Assembly (NCBI GenBank): GCA_022821965.1
Contig: JAJECN010000015.1
Span: 180,785 to 244,784, forward strand
Source of the DNA: Candidatus Poribacteria bacterium
GTDB lineage: Bacteria > Poribacteria > WGA-4E > WGA-3G
Length of the DNA: 64,000 nucleotides
Reading direction: 5' to 3'
How positions within the stretch are numbered: the first letter of the stretch is position 1; every line of letters starts with the position of its first letter. Positions 34,924-43,887 of the stretch are shown in pieces. A model generated the notes under the pieces. That model saw only the letters and a list, made by a program, of their open reading frames with translations. It was not told where the DNA came from and searched no databases. Made by a program: the position numbers and the translations under genes.

Positions 34924-36189
34924 ATGACAAACAAGCAACCATTTATTACAGCAGTACAGGATGGCGATGTAGACACAGTCAAGCACCTATTGGCGACTGA
35001 TGAAGTGCTTGCTGCGCAAATCGATGCACCGTGGTTCAGTTTCGATGCCCCCGCGATTGTATTTGCCGCCGCATCCGGCAACCGTGAACTCATCGAGGTG
35101 CTGCTCGACGCTGGCGCGGATATTGATGTCAAAAGCAGTTGGTGGGCAGGCGGCACCTCGGCATTACATCACGTGACCGGCTCCATGCTGAACTACGACA
35201 AAGAGCTCGCCGAATACCTGATAGAACGAGGCGCAACAATCGACGCGCACGCCGCCGCAGGTTTGGACATGTTTGAGAAACTCGCCGAACTGATTCGCGA
35301 GGACCCTGAAGTTGTCAATGCACTGGGGTGTGACGGTATGTCTCCACTCCATTTCGCCGCGACCCCCCGAATCGCGAAACTCCTGCTCACGCACGGCGCA
35401 GACATAAACCTACGGGACCGCGACCATTACGGCACGCCAGCACAATGGACGATGCGGAGACGGGCTGAAGTGTGTCGCTATCTCCTTGAACAGGGTGCTG
35501 AGGCGGATGTTGTCCTCTATTGTGTGATGGGTAATGTTGAACGCGCAAAGGCGGAATTCCAAGAAAATCCAGAACTCCTCAATCTCAGGATTAATGTGAA
35601 ATCCCCGAAAGGCTATGTGATATCGACCTTGAAATCACCGCAGCAAACGGACGAAGTTCCCGGTGGGCATGTCTATGCCTATCAGGTCGGACCTACCATG
35701 CCGCTGCTTGAGATCGCACTTCAATCGAAACAACCAGCAATCGTTGATCTGCTCATTGACTCAGGTTATGAAGTCAACTTTCGGGATTGGTATGTGCTTG
35801 TTGGGCAGGGACCTAAGCGGTTTGATACATTGGTGAAAAAGTTTCTTGCCACAGATTGGGACATCAACGAGCGTCGGAAACATCGGCATGGTCTGTGGAC
35901 ACCTCTACATTGGGTTGCACAACGCGGTTTAACGAATGGTGTCGCTTGTTTATTAGCAAACGGGGCAGATCCAAACGTAACGGATGACAAGGGACGTACC
36001 CCGATGCACATCATCGCGCAAAAAGGGGTTGGGAAAAATCAGATAGAGTTGTTAATCGAACACGGCGGCGACATTAATAGCCGCGATGCCGACGGTAAAA
36101 CACCTCTTGATTATGCCCAAAAAGCGAAGAGAAAATCCGTTGCAAATTTCCTCACAGAATATACAAATCGCGCAGAGAAAACAGTTTAA
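34924..36189 (+). CDS. Ankyrin-repeat protein
   Basis: 421 residues. About eight ankyrin repeats, for example LIEVLLDAGADIDVKSS, GMSPLHFAATPRIAKLLLTH and GRTPMHIIAQKGVGKNQIEL. There is a non-repeat insertion around residues 220-260. No signal peptide or membrane helix, so cytosolic unless exported by another route. The family mediates protein contacts; in host-associated bacteria ankyrin proteins may be effectors, which cannot be judged here. Divergent from the sigma-factor gene; its promoter is strong. Confidence 0.92.
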   Translation: MTNKQPFITAVQDGDVDTVKHLLATDEVLAAQIDAPWFSFDAPAIVFAAASGNRELIEVLLDAGADIDVKSSWWAGGTSALHHVTGSMLNYDKELAEYLIERGATIDAHAAAGLDMFEKLAELIREDPEVVNALGCDGMSPLHFAATPRIAKLLLTHGADINLRDRDHYGTPAQWTMRRRAEVCRYLLEQGAEADVVLYCVMGNVERAKAEFQENPELLNLRINVKSPKGYVISTLKSPQQTDEVPGGHVYAYQVGPTMPLLEIALQSKQPAIVDLLIDSGYEVNFRDWYVLVGQGPKRFDTLVKKFLATDWDINERRKHRHGLWTPLHWVAQRGLTNGVACLLANGADPNVTDDKGRTPMHIIAQKGVGKNQIELLIEHGGDINSRDADGKTPLDYAQKAKRKSVANFLTEYTNRAEKTV

Positions 36190-36383
36190 TTTTCAACGAA
36201 ATATTTTGTAACATTTGTCCATTTTTTATCGTGTATTTCGTAAAAGCGATTTGATGAAGTCTAAGGGATATGTGCTCTTAATCATCAGAATCACGGAGTC
36301 CGCGAATTGCGCAGATTTTTGCGTGCGTGGTGTTTGTAGCTCCAGCGGGGCGATATGTCTATAACAGTATTTTCATTTTACTG

Positions 36384-36412
36384 TTGACATTTTATATTTA
36401 TAATGATATAAT
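36384..36412 (+). promoter_or_regulatory. Consensus sigma-70 promoter upstream of the Rieske pair
   Basis: TTGACA, 17-bp spacer, TATAAT: a perfect match to the bacterial housekeeping consensus. Apart from this, the 308-bp spacer 36190-36497 shows no clear structure. GGAGG sits 11 nt before the Rieske ATG at 36498. Confidence 0.75.
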
Positions 36413-36497
36413 AATTAGTATTAGTTAAGTTATAACTGAGATTAATGTCAGTTTTCAGTTATGGTATGCGAAACACAATTTGGAGGAACACAAAACC

Positions 36498-38234
36498 ATG
36501 GAGCATCAAACACAAAACTGGGTGAAAGTCGCCGAGTTGCGTGAGGTCCGTGAAGGGCAACCGAAAGCGATTCAGATGGGAGAGGGGCGCAGCATTGCTC
36601 TCTTCAACGTTGATGGAAAAATTTATGCGACGGATAACCAGTGTCCACACATGGGGTATCCACTCACACGGGGAACCGTTCGCAACGGCATCCTAACATG
36701 TGATTGGCACCGCCGCAGTTTCGATTTGGAAGGTGGTGGCTGCTTCCATGTTGAATGCGACGATCTACGCACCTTTCCAGTTGATATCCGCGGAAGCGAG
36801 ATTTGGATAGAACCCGGAGATTTGACATACCGGCGCGCCGAAGAACATAAACAATTGCTCCGAGAGGGGCTTTTGAGTGAAGACCGATGGACGATGTCCA
36901 AAGCGATTTCACTGTTGCTAAAAGGTGGCGTGCCAGAAGAAGAGGTGATGGGTTCAATCCTTGAACACGTCAGCCGTCACATCGCCAGTTCCCACGGCTC
37001 AGAAGGCGGCGGCGATGTCTCCCGACTTATCAATGGACTCAAAGTCGGACGTAGATATACGGGGGCTGATAGACTCATCGCTGTTACAACAGCTGCTTGC
37101 TCCGCCGCCGGACCCGCCTCGGAGCGACTCGAAGTTGTACCGTTGCCAGAGCCGGTCGCCTGGGAGAAGATAAGTCGATGGGTTCGTAATTTTTCTTATG
37201 AAGGACAGTCGGGAAGAATTGAGCGATGCTTGTTCACTGCATATCAGAAGGGGGACGCAGATAAATTGTGTCCGTTACTCTTTGAGTGTGCAGTCGAACC
37301 TCATTTTATTGATGCCCCCCATATTCCGCTTTATGTTAGTTATCTTTCAGAAGTGATTGATGAATTTGGATGGGAACGCGCCTCGGAGCTGCTCTTCTAT
37401 CTCGGCGCACAACTCGTCGGACATCACCCGGATGAACCAGAACGATACCGAAGAGACGCAATTCAACTCATGCGTCAGATGCTTCCCACCATTGAAGGTG
37501 CTACCTTAGAGCAAACCTCCGAATTTGATGAAGATGCTTTCGTTGAGGCACTCACGAGTGTCAATCTCCAGCGGTCATTTGAGGCAGTACAAGCAGTCTT
37601 AACTGATGATGTTAAATTGGAGAGGCTCATTACCTCGCTTGTCCTTCTCGCTGCAGATAGAATGGCGAACACACCGGTGAATGTGGACGCGGGTTGGGAG
37701 AACTTAACCACAGAACTCAACCTTGCTGCATCTTTGCGGAGTGCACAACGAGTAGGGGGGAATGAAGTCGCAGCGAAAGGGGTTTTCCACGTTGCGTGGC
37801 AAATCTTCGCGGATCGCTGGATAAACATACCAGCACGAGCACTCAGTCAACCGCTGAGTCAAGAGAAGCTTGATGTCGCGAATGAAGCCGAGGGGATCAA
37901 GCACATTATTGATACAATCGAGACCCTTGATGTCCAAAGTGTCGGACCACAGGTGCTTGGCTATCTAAATGCTGGCTATTCTGCTGAACGATTGCTCGAA
38001 GAGATAGGGCATACGGTTCTCTGGGATGATACAGGAAGTGAAGCCCTACCAACACTACGCACCGTGTTTGAAGAGTGGAAGCATGCGGAAGGACATCCCG
38101 CACAACCTCAGCTGTTGGTCGGATTGGCTCGCTACGTCACGGATATACGATCAAACACGGACAACAAATCTGCCGCTACCACCGCGATGCGTTTTGCCGA
38201 AGGTAGAACAACGATTGAAGTCTTTGAAGAGTAA
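36498..38234 (+). CDS. Rieske [2Fe-2S] protein with large unknown C-terminal domain, copy 1
   Basis: 578 residues. The N-terminal 110 residues form a Rieske domain with ligands Cys49, His51, Cys68 and His71 (QCPHMGYPL and TCDWHRRS). The other 470 residues form a helical domain I do not recognise. It lacks the D-x2-H-x4-H mononuclear-iron motif of ring-hydroxylating oxygenases. Segments strongly conserved with the paralogue at 38406 include LAADRMANTPVNV, LLREGLLSEDRWT and FHVAWQIF. Probably a redox protein passing electrons to, or being, an unusual oxygenase. It starts with ATG at 36498; no signal peptide. Confidence 0.88.
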   Translation: MEHQTQNWVKVAELREVREGQPKAIQMGEGRSIALFNVDGKIYATDNQCPHMGYPLTRGTVRNGILTCDWHRRSFDLEGGGCFHVECDDLRTFPVDIRGSEIWIEPGDLTYRRAEEHKQLLREGLLSEDRWTMSKAISLLLKGGVPEEEVMGSILEHVSRHIASSHGSEGGGDVSRLINGLKVGRRYTGADRLIAVTTAACSAAGPASERLEVVPLPEPVAWEKISRWVRNFSYEGQSGRIERCLFTAYQKGDADKLCPLLFECAVEPHFIDAPHIPLYVSYLSEVIDEFGWERASELLFYLGAQLVGHHPDEPERYRRDAIQLMRQMLPTIEGATLEQTSEFDEDAFVEALTSVNLQRSFEAVQAVLTDDVKLERLITSLVLLAADRMANTPVNVDAGWENLTTELNLAASLRSAQRVGGNEVAAKGVFHVAWQIFADRWINIPARALSQPLSQEKLDVANEAEGIKHIIDTIETLDVQSVGPQVLGYLNAGYSAERLLEEIGHTVLWDDTGSEALPTLRTVFEEWKHAEGHPAQPQLLVGLARYVTDIRSNTDNKSAATTAMRFAEGRTTIEVFEE

Positions 38235-38240
38235 GCTCTA

Positions 38241-38386
38241 CCCAACAAACTAAGTCGCGCCACAGTCCTGTAGGTTGGGTAGAGCGGTGAATAACCAAAA
38301 AATCTCCAGTCTTTCAGTAAAATTCTGATTTTCAATGAGACGTTCATGGAAATGGACATAGCGAAACCCAACAAACTAAGTCGCGC
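38241..38386. repeat. Family B repeat flanked by a 20-bp direct repeat
   Basis: CCCAACAAACTAAGTCGCGC occurs at 38241-38260 and again at 38367-38386. Between them lies a family B element (CAGTCCTGTAGGTTGGGT ... AGCGAAACCCAAC) like the one at 2143-2254. The second direct-repeat copy overlaps the element's right end, so the region looks like a duplication of that end. Confidence 0.75.
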
Positions 38387-38405
38387 GACAGAGGAGAAGG
38401 ATATA

Positions 38406-40154
38406 ATGTTAAACGAGAATATCAATTTCGTCAAAGTCGCTGCTCTCAGTGAAGTCGCAGAAGGAAAACCGAGGGCAGTCAGAGTTGAAGGTCATAGCAT
38501 CGCGCTTTTTCAACATGAAGGTGCAGTCTACGCCACAGATAACCAGTGCCCGCACATGGGGTATCCACTCGTCCGAGGACGGGTCAGAAAGGGGGTCTTA
38601 TCGTGCGATTGGCACGGTTGGAGTTACGACATGGAAGGTGGCGGCTGCTTTACGGGCGGTTGTGATGACCTCGCTACATTTCCTGTTGAAGTTCGCAATG
38701 GTGATATCTATGTAGATGTCGCCAGTGGTGGAAAGAAGCGGGACGATGCCCATTTTCTCCTTTTGAAAGAAGGATTACTCTCCACCGACAACTGGACGCT
38801 TTCTAAAGCTATCGCCATTATGTTAGCGAAGGGCGTTTCGGAAGAGGAAACGTTGAATCTGATGGTGAAGCACATGGGACGGCATATCTCTACAGATAGG
38901 GGGGCGTTCGAGGGGGGCAGAAAATTGGCAATGATGATGAACGGGGTAAAGGTCGCCCGGTTATACGAACCTGAAGACCGACTCATCCCCTTGATGATGG
39001 CTGCCGATGGCGCATCGGGTAGACTTGGGGATCGACCTGATCGCCGACCGCTCCCACCTCCGGTTGATTGGCAGAAACTCGAAGACTGGATTAGGGTGTT
39101 CACCACCGATAAAGAGTGGGAAGGTATTGAAAAATGTCTTATCACCGCCAGACAGTTAGGTGGACATGATGAGAAAATCATTCCGCTTTTCTTTGAGTGT
39201 GCGGTCGAATCCTTCTTCCTCAACCATTCCAACAATCTTATTAATCTCGTACACTTGGCTGAATTGCAAGAACAGTTTGGATGGGAACTAACGGGCGAGT
39301 TAGTCTGCAGTCTCGGTGCAAAGATTCTTGGACAAGGACGTGGTAGACCCGGAGAACTTCACCGTGAAGCCATCCAAAAACTGAAAGAGATTGATCATAT
39401 CTTTAATGAACTACCGCAAGAAAAATCAACCGCAGCAGCTGTTGATTACGACGAAGACAAGTTTTCGGCAGCACTCGTGAGTGGTGATCTCGACGAAGTT
39501 TTTGATGCCCTAACGGAAATGCTCACTGCCGGTGTCCCCATTAACACGCTTGCGACAACCATGGTCATGACAGCAGCGGATAGGATGGCACGTACACCGG
39601 TAAACATGAGTCCCGGTTGGTGGGATCTGCAGGAGGAGATGGAAATCTCATCGACGGTAAGGAAGGTACTTCGCTTCGGCGGAACCAGAATCGCCGCGAA
39701 GGCACTCTACCACGCCGCATGGCGGTTTTTCAACAACCGATGGCTTAACATCCGCCATCAACCGATTGCAGAAGCAAGAACATCTACAACGTCTGCACCT
39801 CTCGATGAAGACACGGCGATTGCCGAAATTTTAGATGGTATTGAATCTGTCCGCATCCAGGAAATTGGACGGCGTACCCGTGAGTATCTCAATGCCGGGT
39901 GCTCCGCGGAGCGGTTAATGACCGAAATGGGATTATGTATCCTCAAGGATGATAACGGTGGGGACCTCCTCAGTTCAATTTACATCGTATCTGAGGAATG
40001 GAAAACGTGCGCAGCGCATCCTGCCAGAAATCAGTTGATAGTTGGGTTGGCACGATGGGCAACGGATATTCGCAGAAACGCTGGAAACGATTCCGCTGTC
40101 CAGACTGCGCACCGTTTCGCCCGGGGCGAAACCGCCACGGACCTCTATGAATAG
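38406..40154 (+). CDS. Rieske [2Fe-2S] protein with large unknown C-terminal domain, copy 2
   Basis: 582 residues from the ATG at 38406, AAGGAT upstream; an earlier ATG at 38346 lies inside the repeat. Rieske ligands are Cys48, His50, Cys67 and His70 (QCPHMGYPLV, SCDWHGWSYD). The C-terminal domain matches copy 1 throughout (VMTAADRMARTPVNM, LYHAAWRFF, GAKILGQG), with conserved His in RHIS and YHAAW that might bind a metal. The paralogues differ most in linkers, so both are under constraint. Probably co-transcribed with copy 1 and ended by the hairpin at 40170. Confidence 0.88.
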   Translation: MLNENINFVKVAALSEVAEGKPRAVRVEGHSIALFQHEGAVYATDNQCPHMGYPLVRGRVRKGVLSCDWHGWSYDMEGGGCFTGGCDDLATFPVEVRNGDIYVDVASGGKKRDDAHFLLLKEGLLSTDNWTLSKAIAIMLAKGVSEEETLNLMVKHMGRHISTDRGAFEGGRKLAMMMNGVKVARLYEPEDRLIPLMMAADGASGRLGDRPDRRPLPPPVDWQKLEDWIRVFTTDKEWEGIEKCLITARQLGGHDEKIIPLFFECAVESFFLNHSNNLINLVHLAELQEQFGWELTGELVCSLGAKILGQGRGRPGELHREAIQKLKEIDHIFNELPQEKSTAAAVDYDEDKFSAALVSGDLDEVFDALTEMLTAGVPINTLATTMVMTAADRMARTPVNMSPGWWDLQEEMEISSTVRKVLRFGGTRIAAKALYHAAWRFFNNRWLNIRHQPIAEARTSTTSAPLDEDTAIAEILDGIESVRIQEIGRRTREYLNAGCSAERLMTEMGLCILKDDNGGDLLSSIYIVSEEWKTCAAHPARNQLIVGLARWATDIRRNAGNDSAVQTAHRFARGETATDLYE

Positions 40155-40169
40155 CACAATTAACTGAAA

Positions 40170-40203
40170 AAGTAGGGCGAGGTCGCTACGCCTCACCCTA
40201 CTT
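40170..40203 (+). terminator. Terminator-like hairpin after the Rieske pair
   Basis: AAGTAGGGCGAGG pairs with CCTCACCCTACTT, with one mismatch and an 8-nt loop. The following bases (CTCTATAT) are only weakly T-rich, so it may be a repeat hairpin acting as terminator. Confidence 0.5.
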
Positions 40204-40214
40204 CTCTATATGAA

Positions 40215-41258
40215 ATGAAAAATTTACTTATCTCTTTTCTGTTTAATTTGTTATTATGTCTGTCAGTTCAAGGTGCAACGTTGGAGTTCGCTTTTCAACT
40301 TGGTGAACATCAGCAGCCACGGCTTGATGTACTACTCCCAGATGTCGCTCGACGACTCGTCTTCAACAAAACTGGCACGAAGTTGATAGCAAAGGGAATG
40401 GGCGGCACTATAGTGGAATGGGATATCCAGACTCGACAGAAACGAGAGATAAGCCACATCCACGCAAAGCGGTGGTTCGCCTATTCCATTGGAGAAAATC
40501 ACCTATTAGTCCGAAAAGCAAATGACAACGTCGCTCTTCTATCGCTGGAAAGTGGCAATGAGACGTTACTGACGAGTGGGCAATATGAAAGCGGCAGTCT
40601 GTCTGCTGATAATGCACTCGCGGTGCTGTCAAAAGGTGATAACGAGGTTGAGGTTTGGCAACTCGCCAAGCAAAATCCAAAGGCTGGAGAGGGTCAGAAA
40701 TCTGCCAAAAAGTTGAAAACACTTCAGACAAGTTTTCCTGTCAGAAACGGGCTTACACTTTCTGATAACGGTCAGTTTATCGCCGCAGCGGAGGGGAGTT
40801 ACCGAGATGGCGAGGGACACCGAACGGCTATTGAGATTTGGAACGCAACCGATGAACGTCCAGTGAAAGTTTTCAACACAGGCGAGATTTTAGGGGTCTG
40901 GAACGTGTTATTCTCACCGGATGCTACATTGTTAGCCGTTGACACACAGAAAAACGCACACTCTGGAATCCGAATTTGGGAAATTGAAACCGGCAGACAA
41001 CGCCTTGCGAAATCCGAGTTTGAAGCGTATTGGACCCGGGCACTCGCCTTTTCGCCGACTTCAGATTATCTCGCTTCGGGTGATGAAGCAGGTAATCTTC
41101 GGGTGTGGGACATCTCCGAAGGTGAATCGGTAATTTGGGAAACCTACCCGACCGGCATTCAAGCGTTGGCATTCTCACCAAGCGGCGAGTATCTCGCAGT
41201 CGCACTGTGGGATGCCACGATTCAGATACTACACTGGAGGAAAAATAATGAGCGATGA
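40215..41258 (+). CDS. Exported WD40-like propeller protein
   Basis: 347 residues. Signal peptide MKNLLISFLFNLLLCLSVQG. Degenerate WD40 repeats (LVFNKTGTKLIAKGMGG, VLFSPDATLLAVDTQ, ALAFSPTSDYLASGDEAG, ALAFSPSGEYLAVALWD). It has neither a dockerin nor a sorting module, unlike the WD40 proteins in the first 14 kb. No Shine-Dalgarno is visible before the ATG. The end overlaps the HhH gene by 11 bp, so the two are coupled. Confidence 0.85.
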   Translation: MKNLLISFLFNLLLCLSVQGATLEFAFQLGEHQQPRLDVLLPDVARRLVFNKTGTKLIAKGMGGTIVEWDIQTRQKREISHIHAKRWFAYSIGENHLLVRKANDNVALLSLESGNETLLTSGQYESGSLSADNALAVLSKGDNEVEVWQLAKQNPKAGEGQKSAKKLKTLQTSFPVRNGLTLSDNGQFIAAAEGSYRDGEGHRTAIEIWNATDERPVKVFNTGEILGVWNVLFSPDATLLAVDTQKNAHSGIRIWEIETGRQRLAKSEFEAYWTRALAFSPTSDYLASGDEAGNLRVWDISEGESVIWETYPTGIQALAFSPSGEYLAVALWDATIQILHWRKNNER

Positions 41259-41766
41259 GAAGAACTTAGAAGAAGGATCTTACATTGATGCAAAAGGACG
41301 AACGCGTTGGCATCAAAATGATGAAATTGCGTTAAAGTTCTTAGAACTCCATACATTTTTGATTATCGCCGACTATCCAGACGACCACGCGTCCCGGTAT
41401 CCGTGGTTGTCGAATTATATTTCTCGCTTTCCGGAACCGATGTCGGATCTCATCGCCCAAGGACGATTAATAGAGGAGATTCCAGGGGCTGGCGAAGTCG
41501 TGGCGAAAATCGTTAAGGAATTTCTGGACACTGGCACGAGCGCGAAACTCGAAGAATTCGCCGGTGATACACCGCGAACGGTTGTGGAGCTTGTACCTAT
41601 ACCCGGATTGGGTGCCAAAACGATTAAGCGACTTTATGAAGAAGTCGGTGTGGATAGCCTCGCCTCGCTCCGAACAGCGATTGACGAAGGAAAATTAAAA
41701 GGTTTCAAAGGCATCGGTAAAAAGACGTTGGAGAAACTTGAAGCGTATCTTGATGAGGTATTATGA
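41248..41766 (+). CDS. Stand-alone PolX-type helix-hairpin-helix protein
   Basis: 172 residues from the ATG at 41248 (GGAGG upstream). The sequence resembles only the N-terminal 8-kDa and HhH portion of family X DNA polymerase: EEIPGAGEVVAKIVKEFLDT, ELVPIPGLGAKTIKRLYEEV, LKGFKGIGKKTLEKLEAYL. Those are HhH DNA-binding motifs. No nucleotidyltransferase or PHP domain follows. It may be a DNA-binding repair accessory or a remnant of a PolX gene. Overlaps the exported WD40 gene, a puzzling pairing. Confidence 0.85.
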   Translation: MSDEKNLEEGSYIDAKGRTRWHQNDEIALKFLELHTFLIIADYPDDHASRYPWLSNYISRFPEPMSDLIAQGRLIEEIPGAGEVVAKIVKEFLDTGTSAKLEEFAGDTPRTVVELVPIPGLGAKTIKRLYEEVGVDSLASLRTAIDEGKLKGFKGIGKKTLEKLEAYLDEVL

Positions 41767-41778
41767 TTAAAAGTAGTA

Positions 41779-41795
41779 GGCACACTCCGTGTGCC
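41779..41795. repeat. Short palindrome
   Basis: GGCACAC / GTGTGCC with a 3-nt loop directly after the HhH gene. No T-tract follows, so a REP-like intergenic palindrome is more likely than a terminator. Confidence 0.5.
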
Positions 41796-41859
41796 GTAAC
41801 AAATTATTATATATTCTCAAAACAGTTGGGCACTTAAGCCCGCGACTATAGGTGAAATT

Positions 41860-42336
41860 GTGGCAAATTCATTAACAACAGGCGAAATGGTCGATGGTAA
41901 GAAGCACGGGTATTGGGTCACCTATTACGCCAATGGAAATAAGCGAAGCGAAGGGAACTACATTTATGGTAAGAAGGACGGACCTTGGATCACTTACCAT
42001 AAAAATGGGAACAAGGCGAGCGAAGCCTCCTTCCGCGATGACAAATACGAAGGACCTTGTATAACCTATCATGAAAACGGGAACCTTAGATCCACGGGGG
42101 CTTATCCGAAACATGTGGGTAAATCCTACGATGGCAAAAAGGAAGGTCCGTTTTACGGGTACGAAGAGGATGGCAAAACGATGTGGCACATTGTAACCTA
42201 CAAAAAGGGCGGCAGTCGCGCGAAACCGGATGAATATCCGCTTGGTGTCTGCGATGTTTGCGGTGAAGGTAGACGTTTGGCGTGGGAGAATACCTGTCCC
42301 AAGTGCGGTAACGAACTGGATCCATTATTAATGTAA
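41860..42336 (+). CDS. MORN-variant repeat protein with C-terminal zinc ribbon, paralogue 1
   Basis: 158 residues, GTG start. Four or five MORN_2-type repeats (GKKHGYWVTYYANGNKRSEG, GKKDGPWITYHKNGNKASEA) of the YwqK kind. A zinc-ribbon tail follows, CDVCGEGRR and CPKCGNEL. MORN repeats are beta-hairpins that often bind lipids or proteins; the zinc ribbon may contact nucleic acid or protein. Two paralogues follow at 43888 and 45376, in alternation with unrelated genes. No signal peptide. Function unknown. Confidence 0.85.
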   Translation: MANSLTTGEMVDGKKHGYWVTYYANGNKRSEGNYIYGKKDGPWITYHKNGNKASEASFRDDKYEGPCITYHENGNLRSTGAYPKHVGKSYDGKKEGPFYGYEEDGKTMWHIVTYKKGGSRAKPDEYPLGVCDVCGEGRRLAWENTCPKCGNELDPLLM

Positions 42337-42352
42337 GTTGCTACCTTTGTAC

Positions 42353-42371
42353 CACAAACTTTTAGTTTGCG
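42353..42371. repeat. Small dispersed hairpin (CAAACTTTTAGTTTG)
   Basis: CACAAACT / AGTTTGCG hairpin with a 3-nt loop after the first MORN gene. A similar hairpin is at 62680-62700 (GCATAAACT / AGTTTGTGC). Confidence 0.5.
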
Positions 42372-42419
42372 CACGCAGAGGAACCTAATCTAAAAGATTG
42401 TGCTACTTATAAGGTTTAT

Positions 42420-42540
42420 AGGACTTACGCATTCCCTCTTAAAGTCCCCCTGATAAGGGGGATTTAGGGGGTTAAAAATACAGAAATTACCGATTTTTTG
42501 CGTCTGAATGTCCGATATTTTCTCAATTTGCGTAAGTCCT
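42420..42540. mobile_element. MITE family D, copy 1
   Basis: 121 bp with perfect 12-bp inverted repeats AGGACTTACGCA / TGCGTAAGTCCT. The core has a G/C-rich hairpin (GTCCCCCTGATAAGGGGGAT). The terminal repeat is nearly the same as in family C (12520 and 15021), so one transposase may recognise both; the interior is unrelated. It sits in the convergent spacer between the first MORN gene and the desaturase gene. A second copy is at 48574-48691. Confidence 0.85.
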
Positions 42541-42554
42541 GATTTATAGACCGC

Positions 42555-43700
42555 TTATTCCAATCCCTTAGGTGCCAATTCCCCAATGGAACTTTCCAGA
42601 ATATCGGGTGTTTCGGTAGGGATATACTGAGCTGTTGATGGGAGCGGCGTATCAAAAAAGTAGTCAGGATCGGTTTTCTGTCGTTGCCAAGTTTCACGCA
42701 TTTCTCGCCAAGCCCCTAAAAGCGTACGCGGTTCAGGCATATCTTCGGCAACCAGATAATGCAATTTTTTCAAATTGTAGCAGGGCACCCCTGCAAACAT
42801 GTGATGCTCAATGTGCCAATTCATGCGCCAATACAAAAACTCTGCAAGCGGGTTGAGTGTGATTGACCGTGTGCATTTGCGGAAGTCAGGGTCATTTTCC
42901 TTTAAGCCACAATGTTGGGGCATAGAAACAGCGTAAGAGCCCCAGTTTGCGATAAATGCGCTGGCGGTGATGATGAGCGGGAAAACCCAATAGCCCGTGG
43001 CGAGTGAAACGACAAGCAGAGCACCGTGAAACAGGAGTAGAATCCAAGACCACCAAATCGAATTTTTATGCTCCTCAGGTTGGTCGATATGTAATGATGC
43101 CAACCACTCCTGACTCGGAATATCTGGTGGTCCTTCTTTGCCAAAGGCACTACGGATGGTGCAAATAATTGCAGCAATCAACCCACCTTTGCTAAAGGTG
43201 CGACCGGGTTGCGTGAGCAAATTTATCGTAAACAATTGAAGAACGAACAGGGATCCGAGTTTTGGCTCAAGCGGGAGAAGGTTTTCGCGATCCCCTTCAG
43301 GATATAAAGTATAGCGATGATGATAGGTATGACTACTGGCGTAGTCAAAATGATCCCACCAGCTTATGAGACTCAATAGGTAAAGAAAAAATTTGTTCAA
43401 CCACTTGGTGCGGAATACGGTGCCGTGTCCCAATTCGTGATTGGCTGTCCCTTTGAAAAAACTGGCGACCGTGCCATGCACAAATAGCGCAATCAAAAAG
43501 CCAAACCACATCGCTTGCGACCAAAAGAAGTAGACCAAGCTACCCGTCAATAACCAGAGGGCAAAATGCCCGCCTGCCTGAAACCAGCCTTGCAGGTCAC
43601 TTCGTTTTGATAGATTCCGTAAGGTTGTGTGGTCTATTTTGCTCCGGTACCATTTTACGCGGAGCGTTTTTCGTACTTCAGCAAGGGGTTGATACGTCAT
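42555..43700 (-). CDS. Membrane fatty acid desaturase
   Basis: 381 residues. The three histidine boxes of the PF00487 family are present: HELGH, SHTYHHRYT and NWHIEHHMF. Hydrophobic stretches (LWLLTGSLVYFFW, MWFGFLIALFVHG, and SWILLLFHGALLVVSLATG) indicate an integral di-iron desaturase or hydroxylase. It would introduce a double bond or hydroxyl in an acyl chain, needing an electron donor; the neighbouring Rieske proteins are far for a partner but possible. AGGATA lies before the ATG. Position of the double bond cannot be told. Confidence 0.93.
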   Translation of the reverse strand: MTYQPLAEVRKTLRVKWYRSKIDHTTLRNLSKRSDLQGWFQAGGHFALWLLTGSLVYFFWSQAMWFGFLIALFVHGTVASFFKGTANHELGHGTVFRTKWLNKFFLYLLSLISWWDHFDYASSHTYHHRYTLYPEGDRENLLPLEPKLGSLFVLQLFTINLLTQPGRTFSKGGLIAAIICTIRSAFGKEGPPDIPSQEWLASLHIDQPEEHKNSIWWSWILLLFHGALLVVSLATGYWVFPLIITASAFIANWGSYAVSMPQHCGLKENDPDFRKCTRSITLNPLAEFLYWRMNWHIEHHMFAGVPCYNLKKLHYLVAEDMPEPRTLLGAWREMRETWQRQKTDPDYFFDTPLPSTAQYIPTETPDILESSIGELAPKGLE

Positions 43701-43887
43701 TTGAATATCCTATTTATCTTCAATAAAAATATGGTAGAGAGAAAATCCATTTGGTATAATGAGGTAACCCGCATCCACACGCGAGGAACTCTTTAGACAT
43801 ACTGTATCACTTTTCTGCGAAATTGACGACTTTTTTCTTCTTAGGAACTTGATGTAAACGTTCTGGATTTTTAATAGGAATTCAATT

